Assembly (NCBI GenBank): GCA_029851415.1
Contig: CM056741.1
Coordinates: forward strand, 64,346,282-64,410,281
Reading direction: 5' to 3'
DNA: 64,000 nt
Source of the DNA: Eretmocerus hayati
Lineage: Eukaryota; Arthropoda; Insecta; Hymenoptera; Aphelinidae
In this document: positions 49,314-60,600 of the stretch, piece by piece
Position numbering within the stretch: position 1 is the stretch's first letter
Layout of the letters: every line of letters starts with the position of its first letter
Made by a program: the position numbers and the translations under genes
Notes under the pieces: model-generated
Seen by the model: only the letters and a program-made list of their open reading frames with translations
Databases searched by the model: none
What the model was told of the DNA's origin: nothing

Positions 49314-50038
49314 CAAAATGAGGAAAGCTCCCGTCAGGAACGTATGATTCTTGGCCATTTTTTCAAACTCTCTCCTGTGTTTTTGCTGTGGTCTCATTCT
49401 ACCGAATACCTTCGAATGATCCTCAGCACATGAAAAATATCGATGATCGTCCTGGAGCCTCTCTTGAAGCTTGTCGATATCTTCTGAGATGTTGATATAA
49501 TTTTGCATACTAGGATCATGAGAATCAGGATTTTTCTAGCATCAAGCATGGTTGTAGTGGTGAAGATCTACAAAACTCAAGACGTTTTTGAGAATTTTCA
49601 CTAAGGCGGATCTCTTCAGTTTTCTTCAACACTGCGACACGATGCAGGCAACTGGAATATTTTTCATGCACTTTTGTGCAGGCCTGCTGGTACTGCTCGG
49701 CATCATTTTGCTGGGGGGCAGCTTTAGTCGCGTTGTTCGTTGCCGAGGACGTCTGCAGCTTTTCATGCTGCGACCTCGGCTGCGACTGCTGCTGCTCTGC
49801 GACTTGCGAGCGAAGCTTTCGCCTATTGTCGCACACCAACGACAACGACTACGAGTTCTTGCGTCAGCTGCAAAGCTTGCCTCGTAAATCCTGCGCGCAT
49901 TTCTCGCATTTTCTCGTTTCCGCCCATCATCTGATGTATAAGCTTTACTTCTGCTAAATTTTTCGCACAAGCGTCATAGGACAGACCTCTTATCTCATGA
50001 TATTCGACCTCGATTCGACTCTCGTTTGAGTTTGGAAT
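49314..50038 (-). pseudogene. broken gene of unknown product
   Basis: Three open segments follow each other on the - strand in different frames. The first runs 50038-49823, after an acceptor ATCAATTAG (contains RGLSYDACAKNLAEVKLIHQ and MREMRAGFTRQALQLTQEL). The second is about 49845-49528 (Gln-rich, then ACTKVHEKYSSCLHR). The third runs about 49530-49314 (INISEDIDKLQERLQDDHRY, then PQQKHRREFEKM, to a stop). The first change of frame falls in a GTCGTT microsatellite, the second near an A5 run. The composition is that of a charged, helical protein. I do not recognise it. No introns are evident between the segments, so a decayed or retrocopied gene is possible. Confidence 0.4.
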
Positions 50039-50959
50039 CTAATTGATCCATTCATTTGAGATCTTAAATTGACTCTTTGACTGGGAAATAAAATTGAGTT
50101 ATTTCGGATAGATTCTATTCGGATCAAGTGATTACGCTATAAATATTCTTTCAATCCCTCTATTTACCAAGATGAACATTCACATATTCATTCCACGGGT
50201 AAATATTAATTTCAAAGTTTGAAAATCTTATTTTGTTTCAATTAATGAATATCCGATCTGTTACAGAAAGTGAGTAGATACTGTAACCGGGGAGTAGCGA
50301 AAAAGTTGTAAATTTCATTCGTCGATTCCAAATTTTTTGTAAGCCCTCGTGGTTTTTGTAACTCTTACGTAAAGTATGGCATTGCAGTATAACGCTAGAC
50401 GTGTAATGATGAGTCATGTTCTGCTGTTCAGTTTTGCGTACGCGAGGCTGGACCTCGTGCGCGCGAGAATCTCTATACGGCAGTGCACAGCTGATTCGCG
50501 TACGCAATTTTTAGCTACCAACTCGGCTACCTCCTGATTACAGTATTATGTACATATGTTCTGAAACAGATTGTATTTTACCAATTTTCCCTCCGCGAAG
50601 TATGAAATGCGTGATAGGGAAAGTTAGGCGAGGGCCCACTTCAAAAATCAAAATTTGTTGTATAATTTTGCATCGACATCGATCGAATATCTGGGGGTTC
50701 CTTTTCGTTCCTTTCTCATGACCCCTTCTCAACGCCAGAGTTTTTTCACAAGTCTAGTCTGAAGTACTATAACTGAAAATACGCTACTGAAAGAGATTAG
50801 CAGAATGCTTCCTCTTAGCGAAATAGTCTCAGATGACCACTCAAACTAATGATAAATTCGGAAAACTGATCAAATTCCAAAATCATGGTTAGAATTCTCG
50901 GGAAATAGTTTCATTTTCCCTGTGGTCCAATCCTTGTCATTCTCATTCCAGATTATGCA
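50039..50959. other. intron stretch, nothing recognised
   Basis: Mostly AT-rich, with a short CpG-richer part at 50390-50530. The segment contains the words GCGTACGCGAGG and CGCGTACGC. No gene is supported. Confidence 0.45.
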
Positions 50960-51840
50960 CATATATAACATACAAAAACAATCGTTTGGTTGAGGCGGAG
51001 TTTTGGTACAGTTGGTTTATAGATGATGGAAATGGAATTCTTCAAGGAAATTTTAATTTTTGGAAGGAAGATTGGATTTTAATCGGGCTCAAATCGGGCT
51101 CAAACGTAGTTAGATCAAATTCGGTTTCAACCAATTGATGTAGAATGCTGGAGAAGCATCTCTCTGGTTTATTGAAAGGTGGATAGATTACTTGTAGAGG
51201 GAGATCTGAGCAGGAAAATGAATTCGATTTGAAATTTTTTCATCATTTTTTTAATTACTCCTACAAGATTCCCTTTTAGAGGAATTCAGAAGACCTACAC
51301 TGTGGTTTTTTGTGCAAGATATATCGTTTCGTTGAGGCGAAATTTCAATATCCTTGGTATGAAGATGATAAAAATGGAGTCTTTTGAAAATTGTTGTATT
51401 TTTCGAGATTAAATTCGATTTTGACTGTATTAAAATGAATTTTGGAAGAATTCTGTATCAACCAATCGATTTAGAATGACGAGCAAGTACCAATTGAGTT
51501 CATTGAAATTTCAATGGATTAGTTTTGGGAGGCAGATACGAGGAAAGTATAAATATTGAAAAAAACATTTTCGTATATTTTGGGTTATTCTTTTGAGGAA
51601 GCTAGGTAGGGGGATTTGGCGAGGGATTTGGGCTATCTTAACTGAGGTTCTTTTGGCAAAGACTGTAATTTGTTTGAAACGGAATTTTGATACAACTGAT
51701 TTCAATATTCTCAAGATGCAGTTTTTGTTAGAAATTTTCGTTCTTTCTAAAAACCCACGTTTATGGAGATTAAATAAAATTTCGGTATTAACCAAAAGAT
51801 AGATTAAGTCAAAAAAACCATAGCCTAGGTAACCCAAATT
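50960..51840. repeat. degenerate tandem repeat, period about 330 bp
   Basis: Three diverged units share a common order of phrases. GTTTGGTTGAGGCGGAGTTT (50984), GTTTCGTTGAGGCGAAATTT (51325) and GTTTGAAACGGAATTTTGAT (51669) are each followed by an AAGAT/TTTTTGGA-rich part. The first two units then carry TCAACCAATTGATGTAGAATG or TCAACCAATCGATTTAGAATG, and the third ends ATTAACCAAAAGATAGATT. It is probably an old satellite or a decayed element. Confidence 0.5.
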
Positions 51841-53849
51841 GGGGTAAGATAAAGTTAGAAAGAGATATTTTACTATGAGACAATTTTAGCGATTTTGACT
51901 CAAAAGACGTCTAAATCATATTCAATTGGGAAAGGAGAGCAGCCAAATCACTCGGGTCTCATCTTTGAGTGATTTTCTACAACTTGTAGAAAAGCAAAAA
52001 TTGATAGAGTGGATGAGTGATAGGAGAGAAAGCGTGGCGCAAAAAAAAAAAACAACATACACACACACACACACACACATGCAAAAGGACGGAAAGATGA
52101 GTCCCTGATGAGAGGTTTCGGCTCGGGTTTCGGAGGGTTTTAGGAGAAAAAGTGTTACTTAGAATCGCTAGATTTTGGCGAGAGGAACAAGATGGTCAAA
52201 GCATTTTTGTGATAGGAGGAATTCTGTTGAAGAAAATATTGAGTTAAATGGAAAAATTGATCAAAAATTTGCTGTGCCGGAAACAAAGCTCTCTCTTTAG
52301 AGAAAGCAAAAACAGTCTCACCAATGAGCGTCAAATGTCACTGTCCCGAGCACTGCCCCAAAGCGAATTAAATTCAACCGCCCGATTGAATTGTACAGGA
52401 CATTGTAAACAATCCGGGATAGTCAGACGCAGTCAAATGTTGGAGATAAAACAATTTCACAGCGAGTTCGAGAATTGCAACTGTTGATCGCGACACTCAT
52501 TATGCAGAAGCACGAATTACTTAATTTGATGGCCTAATGTAATGGACCTCCCCCCCCCCCTCCATTTCTCAATAATGCTCCTGCGACGAATGTATTTGGC
52601 TTCGAACGAAACAAAATGTTTTCAAATTCTCAAAGAACGTCAACCATGTGGTCAAATAAAATGAGCTGTCGGTGAGGTTATCAACCAAGTTATTGAAGTT
52701 GGATGTCAAATTCGGTGTTTCCGCGAGACAAATCACTACATAAATTCGCGATAGAGACCAGCGAGACACTCCGAGACTAACTTTTGAGGTTTAGCTCGAT
52801 TTCATATAAAATTCCTCCTCGAATGCCTCCAATAGATCACAAAAAGAGATTCTTAAAATACACTTGGAATGCAAAAGTATCGACCAATAATCGCAACAAC
52901 GGTTTTTAGATTATCGAGAATATATATAGTTACATATCGAATATTTTTAATATTCAATTTGCAAAGCGGACGCGAGTGTTTATCAGAGCAGATAAAACGC
53001 TGACCCGGAAACTGACGATGCCGGAAAAAGTGTCCCAATGAATGAGTTTTAATTAGGCGAAGCCGGATACTCGTTGCGCAGAGTATAGCTCGTGGGCATA
53101 TCGCAGCTCAAGTTGCACGGTTGCAACTATAAGTTATTTTGATGGCGGAACGATCACTCTCAGAGTGGAGGGTGGGCTGCATCGGGAAAGCATCACACCG
53201 AACGAATTTCGACCGCATCGAAGCGAAACGGCTGCGAAAGACGAGCTAAAATTAGGGGTTGGCTCATTTAATTGAACGCCTCGACTCGCCCGTCGCGTTA
53301 AGTATACGCAATCCTGTATTAATCAAGTCAAACCCGGTGCCTCACCATCGCTCTCGATCTTTCCTGCTTACAACATCACATACACAATAATTTAGTACAT
53401 TGATGTCTGACTTTATAGACAGAAATTTTTTCTAAAGCTCAGTTATTAACTCCGATTAACTCTTGATCAATCCAAACTCAACAATTGTTGGACATGTTCT
53501 GAAATAACTTTTGGGATCATATTGTAAATAGGTTGAGGCACGTAGAGGCCGATGGGGATTAAAAATTTAGTAAATTAATGATGCACTCGTACTCATGGGA
53601 TATTATCAGAGATATTTGACGTAGGCACGAGTCTCGCATAGGCAGTTTTATAGGGCTCTCACCAATGATACAAATGAAATTTCAATTGTTATACTCGTAC
53701 GATAAAATCGTGTAGGGTTCAGTCTTCTTTCCGAAAAATTCTACCCACCATTGTCCGAAAACCTGTTATTTAAAAAGAATATGACCGCGAATATGTCGAG
53801 GAATATGTTAATCATCAATAAATGACGATGATGATTTCTATCTGTGCAG
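51841..53849. other. end of dipeptidase intron 3
   Basis: Contains an A run and a CA microsatellite (52041-52079) and a C run (52549-52561). At 53040-53350 there is a higher-complexity patch with homeobox-type words (TTTTAATTAGG, TTTAATTGAAC) that could be regulatory. No gene is supported. Confidence 0.45.
52041..52079. repeat. A run plus CA microsatellite
   Basis: Twelve A residues, a short spacer and about ten CA units. Confidence 0.85.
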
Positions 53850-54038
53850 AAATAATGGATGCACACAAGAGAGGCAGGATAGCCTCGTTGATAGGGGTGG
53901 AAGGTGGCCACAGTTTGGGAAGCAGTCTAGCGGTGCTGAGGACGCTGTATCAGTTAGGCGTGCGATATCTCACGCTCACCCACACGTGCAACACGCCCTG
54001 GGCGAAGAGCTCCAACGTTGAACAGAACGACGATCCAG
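53850..54038 (+). CDS. membrane dipeptidase, third clear exon
   Basis: Acceptor TATCTGTGCAG, 189 bp, phase 1 to phase 1, donor GTGAGA. It encodes [20 protein letters not shown], then [20 protein letters not shown], then [14 protein letters not shown] and NVEQNDDPG. The Glu of GVEGGH (53900-53902) is the zinc-bridging ligand of the family, and TLTHxCNTPWA is diagnostic. The two remaining zinc-binding histidines of M19 enzymes belong to later exons that I do not find before 64000, so the gene is incomplete in this window. Confidence 0.93.
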
Positions 54039-54079
54039 GTGAGATACCACGGCAGTTATAAAAAAAAATAATAATAATA

Positions 54080-54349
54080 AACTTAGGCCCAGCCGAGCGA
54101 TCACCAATCCGTACACTGAACCGCAAAACGTCGCTTAACCTGAATTTTCTTTTGAAAAGGCTCGCGTCGCCGGCGCTGATACTTTTCGTATTTGTTGATG
54201 AGAAAACATGAAATAACTCGTTTTCTTTGTGCATTTGGCGATCGACCAGTGGTTGAATTTTCGACCAGTGATTGGATTTTCGACCAGTGGTTGGATTTTC
54301 AACCAGTGGTTGACCAATTTGCTTAAAAGTCAACCAATTTTTTACAGTG
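54080..54349. mobile_element. solo right end of a related CACTA element
   Basis: GCCGAGCG(A/G)TCACCAATCC, CGCTTAACCTGAATT and onward match 40750-41080 of the large CACTA element at lower identity. Four CGACCAGTGGTTG-type words follow, and it ends AACCAATTTTTTACAGTG at 54349. No left end is present, so this is a truncated or strongly deleted copy. It begins about 40 bp after a dipeptidase exon. Confidence 0.7.
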
Positions 54350-54568
54350 TATCATTTGTGCAGAACAATGCTCAAAAACTAGATAAATCAAAGCCCAAGT
54401 TCTTATTTTTGCTTGATCTTGTCTTTTTTTCTCCTATTATTCAGGTATCGTGCGAATGGAGCAAGCCGCTTATTTTTCATTTGATTCCATGATCGCATCA
54501 TAAATTTCAAAGTACATATGTATACAGGGCTTGCTTTGTTCTTTGACGCGAATCGATGGACATTGTCC

Positions 54569-54615
54569 ATCCTAGTGATGATGGTTGTCCATTGGACAAC
54601 CATCATCACTAGGAT
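54569..54615. repeat. perfect palindrome, 47 bp
   Basis: ATCCTAGTGATGATGGTTGT and the two following bases are repeated exactly in reverse around a three-base centre (22 + 3 + 22). Confidence 0.9.
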
Positions 54616-54766
54616 CCCGTCATTGAATCATCCCGAATCATCTTAGCTTGAACCTTTTACACGGATCAAAATTTGGATTCTCTACATTACACTATAAATC
54701 ATTTCTCATTTTTTCATCTTCCAAGTAATCGACTTTTTTCGAAGAATTTGAATTTGTCACTTGAGC

Positions 54767-55090
54767 ATGAGGAATGATTTTAGTAGTGAGGTGAAGGTTT
54801 TTTCTCGTGATAACGCTCTAAGGGCATCAAATCAAAATTCCATAAAACAACCCTCGCGCCTTGCAGGTTTTCGAATCAAGGAGCATCATAAGTTGGAACG
54901 ATCGTCAGATGAATCGGACTTATATGATGACTCAACAGTCCAAAATATCATACAACATCGCAGTTTCAGTATTACTGCACTCCCCCAAAATGCGACTACT
55001 CGAGATGTTGGCCAGACTCTTGACTCAGCCCGAGCAGCCTTATCTCTGACTGTATTGCAGAGTAACATGGAACATTCTCAACAACAATAA
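54767..55090 (+). CDS. open frame of 107 aa, unknown
   Basis: It starts MRNDFSSEVKVFSRD and is Ser/Asp/Asn-rich with a balanced composition, ending NMEHSQQQ. It has no stop over 324 bp of AT-rich intron. It could be a small orphan gene, an exon of something else or a fragment of a mobile element. No promoter, no splice support and no known domain. Confidence 0.25.
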   Translation: MRNDFSSEVKVFSRDNALRASNQNSIKQPSRLAGFRIKEHHKLERSSDESDLYDDSTVQNIIQHRSFSITALPQNATTRDVGQTLDSARAALSLTVLQSNMEHSQQQ

Positions 55091-57645
55091 TTTCTTGACT
55101 CATAGTCTGAGAACCGTACCAGCTTTAATGTACAAGTATGCAAGCTTTCCATGCGAGTGCGGTCTCATTGTGCAAGACTCGAAAATCTATTGTTCGCGCA
55201 CCGCAAGTACAACGCGTCATGTGCATGATATCTCAACCTTTTGGCCCTTCGCTCAAGGCAAAACAGAGATAGAATATAATCGCGCGCACCGAAACTTGCA
55301 CCGCTGCAGATGCACAAGATCTGCGAAGAAGAAGAAGAAAGTTTACTCTGTATATAAAGGGATCTCACGGCGGGCGAAGAGCGACTTCTTTATTCGAGCT
55401 TTATCGCTTCGCAAACGAGTGCAAAAATTGCGACTGGAATTTTTTCGCGCAGAATCAAGTAAATTACCCACGAGTTGCGGATGCCTGGCGAGAAAAAAAA
55501 TCGTGTTTTCATTCATTCCAATCCAGTTCTTGCACTTTCTTCATTCCGATTCTACAGAGAACAAATGGAAACACGTACCAATGCAAATCTCGACTTTATT
55601 ACTCTGTGGAAGAGCTTTCGGGTCACAAGATTTTTCATTTCTCGCTCGATTCCTTTGCTTCTCTTTAAAGCAAATGAAAGTATCATGAATCAACAATCAG
55701 GCTGAAAGATAGCTTTTCCACCGATGAACCTAATATTTAACACTACTTAGCTAGGAATTGCAACATTACGAGTCTATTTTCTTTCCTTTTATGATTAAAC
55801 TACATTTTGCAATCTAGCAAAGTATAATATTTACCATGTGGCAGCGTCGATAGCCACGCACAATCAGTTGAGAGAGCCCGCGTATCTATAAACGCTTTGA
55901 GATTTCACCGAGTTTCCAAACGCATTCCGGTGCGTAGGTAGTTAGGTACACGTTGGAAAAGCCAACATCAAATTACCTATGCTCTTTACTGATGCTCGGA
56001 GGCGCGGAATTTACGTTGCTACTGGCGGATATTAAATTGGCTCTTTGAGAACTTTCAAACGAATTGTAATTGTATAAGGGCTTGTGCCTCGGCTTGCGCA
56101 CAAAGTAGTACAGACAGGCCAAAGACAGCAAAGGTCGAGGCAAAGGTCGCCTTGAATCGTGAAAAATACTTTAGAAATGTGCGAACCACTCGGGATTCGG
56201 ATCGAAATTCATCTTTATTCACTTTGAGATAGCCCTCGTTATTGCTTTTGAAATAAATAGATCCTGGAATTTGTAATGACAGCTAACGTGAGGACGGAGG
56301 CAAGGATGAATGAATGAAAGGCGGAATGAGAGAAGGACATTCTCATAGCCGAGTTCAAGCCGAAAGTACTCGGAGTGCTTGGATGCAAAATCATTTCAAT
56401 AATGGCAGAAGTCGAGTCGAGAATGCAACCTGAATGGTTATCACGCCCTACTAAGCATTCAGAAATTTAGAAAAACACTTTTCCCTGTGTCTCAATCAAA
56501 TATCTCGAGCTCTACCATCAAGATAAGATGTTTGAATTCTAATCGTGAAGATGACTTCTGTGAAATAATTTTGATGAGCTACTCCGAGCAACGAATTTTT
56601 TGGTCCGAAAAAAGTGGATTGGCCAGATTACGATTCATTTGTGTATTCTTTTCGGTATTCTTCGACGTGGAAACCAAGTCCAACTCCAATTCTGCCCCTC
56701 TACGTCGAGATTTTTTTTTAATTGCTAAGAACTTGCTTTTTCAGAAACTTTCTTGATGTCGACAGAAATTCTGACGTGGTAGCTCAAACCAGAGTACGGG
56801 GTCGTGTATGGTCATTTGGCACCGGGAGAACATATATGATATGATAGTATACTTGGATACCACATGCAACTCGCCGTGCAAACAAGAATTTATTAGCGAA
56901 TTTTTTTTCGCCATAAGTTTTGAATGGCTAGGTATATAGCTGGTAATCATTGCTGGTTACCCAAAACATGTGAAAACACCTGTTTTTGTAATAATCTTTG
57001 CCGTTCAAAAATTATGAAGAAATAATTTCTGCTCACGCTGTGCATCCAAATGTGCTTTTCCGATGCAAAATGACCGTCTAAACACGACTGCATGCTCCGT
57101 TTTCAGCTACCAAGTCGTTATTTTTGTCTCGATCAAGGAAACTTCTGACAAAGCAGGTAATATATTCCATCCAGGGCAGAATCTTGACGCGATGGCGCGA
57201 AACAGGGCTGCTGTGCACTTCGCTCGCAGGACTCAGTGTTTCGCAGTGTCTACATCGAAGATACAGAAGAAAACTGTAGTCTGGTCAATGCGTTTTTTTT
57301 AGCCGGGAAATTCGTTTTTCAGTGTTATTATTTGAAAAGTTTTAACATGAAATTGCGGAGATATGAAGTCAGCATATGGAGCCATCTATTATCATGAACT
57401 AAAATCCATATTCTGAAAAGCTAGCTCTTTTAAATCGGTTGATTCTCATTGTTTATATCCATTATTCACACATTGAGATATGCTGAAAATACTCAAATTG
57501 ACACACAAAATGATTACTTTATTTATTGTAATGCTCCACACTTATTGTTTTGACTATCTTCGGTCTAATACAGTCAAGTTTCAAAATTAATAGAAAAACC
57601 TCTTGAGCTATCCCTGCCGCGTAAGCGAGGAAAAACCAAAAATCT
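55091..57645. other. gene-free stretch in the following intron
   Basis: CpG-richer with GCAAGC words to about 56160, then AT-rich. A 197-codon + strand frame at 55095-55688 lies in that richer patch. It has no domain and a second frame is open beside it, so I do not call it. No further dipeptidase exon is seen. Confidence 0.45.
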
Positions 57646-57648
57646 GTA

Positions 57649-60600
57649 TAGGCCAGTAATTCTAGCTCTGAATTCGTGAGTTTTCGACATGAGTGCCAAA
57701 GGACGGTTCTATTTTTTTTTCGATGCGGGATACCCTATAGAACACCCCCCCCCCCCCATAAAATGGAACAACCCCAGGGGTGCGCAAAAAATTACAACAA
57801 CAAAATAGTGCGAAATTTTGTACTTTTTTGCGTTATTTCGCATCCCGGGGAGCCGTTATAATATTTGGATCATTTTTCATAGTACTATGTTGTAGGCGAT
57901 GAAATTCTCTAAATTTAAAAAAAAAACCATAGTAAAATTCTTTCCGTAACTCGAGATAATTAGCAACAAAGCTGGAAAATGCTAAAAATTTCCTTCATTT
58001 TTCATTTTGAGGGAAGCCAATGGATCGATGTGTACTTGCTGGAAAATGTAGCCCTCATAGAGTACTATATGTAAAAAAAAAATCAGAGCGATCCGTCAAT
58101 AAACATTGACGCTATTCTAATTGTTTATCCCAAATTGTTGTTTTTTGCAATAGCCGTAAAGATTTTCCACGTGCACTAAAGTTGTCGCAAAAAATCAGAG
58201 AGCTTCCTGGAACCCTCAACTATAAGATGCGATCATAAAACCGGTCACTCTGTTACAAAAAATCGTCTCTGGAGCCAATTGTTTATAAAAATCGGAAATT
58301 GCCGATTTTATTTTGCACACAATTCCGCGAGTAATGGATATATGGAAAAATTCGTTTTTGGACGTTGTAGTACTAATTCTGCTTTGAATTTTTGAAAAAA
58401 AAAAACATCACTCCACGACCTTTTGGACCGGAGATACCGACTTTTTTTTAAAAATCGATATTTTATGAACAATTGAATATTAAGGGCCGAAATTTGCGGG
58501 AAATGGTAGAAAAATGTTCAAAGTTTCGTATACAGAATGTTTGGTTCACATACCTTGACTTGCGTCCTTGTCCCAGCAGGTGAAAGTTAATGTTTCCGTT
58601 ATCTCGCTTGAAAAAAGCTGCAGGGGTGAGGAGTGGGGGTACTCCCGCGGCAGCGTGGCGGGCCGACCAGAAACTGAGCCGCGCTCTTCAAATCCGAGCG
58701 CTCGGAATTTTTGACGATATCTCGGGTCCTACTGGACCGTTTTTGATCATTTTTTTTTTAATTTGGGGTAGCTTTCAGAAAAAAACACAATGGCGTATTA
58801 ATTATAAGGATTTGAACGGCCATTTTGGGTGTATAAGGGGTACCGTGATAATAAGAGGTTTTGGTCCAATTTTTCCCTTGTATCAACTAATGTTTCTCAC
58901 AGAAACATTCTGAATCTGTTGAACGTGGATAATCGATAAGGGAAAGCTCCTCGGAAAATTTGAAAATTATGAAAACTTTTCCGAAAAAAAAAAAAAAATT
59001 CTATTGAAAAGCGCATAATCACCAAAAAAAATAAGCATAGGGAACACCATATCAGTTTTCATTCTGGAAATCCGGAGATCGGGGTATATGCTATGGACTT
59101 TGATTCTTCATTACAAAGGACAAGAAAAAGCGAGGATTTCTGGCCTCGGTGGATTTTCATGAGAAATCAGAGACAGATAGATGAAAACACGCTGACTTAG
59201 ATGACACCCTGGAAAAGTCGGACTAAATTCGCATTTTGTAGCACGATTCATTAGAAAATCAGTATTCTCTTGGTTAGGTTGACTATCTATTTACACTGGC
59301 GAGAGAGTTGTGGAACACGAAAATCGATAACAGCACATCAAGATATCCGATCCGTGCTCTCGAATCGCAGAGGATTTGTATTGGGGGTTGTGCAGTTTTA
59401 AGAAAATCTTGATATTTTTATCACCTCTAGATCAGTTAAAACTAGCTCATTTTATTGTTCGAACGAATTGATGAATTCGGACTGCATCATCAATGTTATG
59501 ACTAAATTCGTAAAAGTGTCACTCTAGAAAAAACTGCGTATCGTGCAGCATACGTGTAATGAGCACCTTCGGCTAACAATGAAAATACCACGAATAAATC
59601 GACACGGTACGCAGCATAACGATCATCTCGCGTGAAAAATTCATACTTGTCATGATTCAAAATACACCTGCCAATTGCTGGGGGCTGAGCCTAACTCTCC
59701 GCTTGATGTCTGGTTTCAGACTCGTACTGTAGCGTAACTACCCAGCCCTCAATACGAATACTCTGCAACACTCAAATGATACTAAGGTAAGTGTACCCAA
59801 CTTGCCTCTGCACCCAACTTGCCCCCATATGCCGATCTCAGGAATGGGCGCTCGTTGACCTTCCCGCAATTTTTTTTACGTTTGTTATGTTGAAATATGA
59901 GAAAATACGTAGTTTTCATCGACCCCGGATCATTTCTGCGTTCTCCAGAAAATATAAAGTGAGTTTTCCATTTTTCGTGTTTGCACGGCTAAGAAATCGA
60001 GGAGGAAATCGGAATCGCGTTCACTAAAACCGGTGCCAACTTATTTTTATTCGACTAATCTTGACGTATCTTAGCGCATTCGATTTCTTGTCTCAAGACC
60101 TTCAAAATTCGCTCTTCAGGGTTGCAGAACTCTGATTTGGAGCGATTTTATGAACAAAACACGAAGATGGTTTGAGAATCAAGAAGGCCGACATCGGAGT
60201 GTACCTAACATGCCCCATATGGTTATCTCAGAAAGGCGTGCAGTACGGCTTTTTTTACCACTCAGAACGTGTTTATCACGTCAAAATAGGTCGGAAACGA
60301 TGTCTTGGGCCAGCTAAAAGCTATAAATGTCGCTGCACGGTGATCAAAACGGATCAAAGCGATTCCATTCACTTCATCGCCGATTTACATTGTTTTAAAT
60401 GATGGGGGCAAGTTGGGTACACACTTTTGTGAACTCTCAAAAATCACCTTTTGGGAGAATTCAAACAGCTCGGCTCCACTTCATTCAAATTGGACGTATC
60501 TTAGCTCATTTTTAAGGTCTTGAGACAAGCTTTAAAATGAGCTAAAGTACGTTGGAAAATATGGAGATGGGCCAAAGTTATTAAGAAAATGGCTCAATGG

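Noticed and set aside
55095..55688. 197-codon + strand frame
   Set aside because: It lies in a CpG-richer patch where stops are rare and other frames are open too. Composition is erratic, with no domain.
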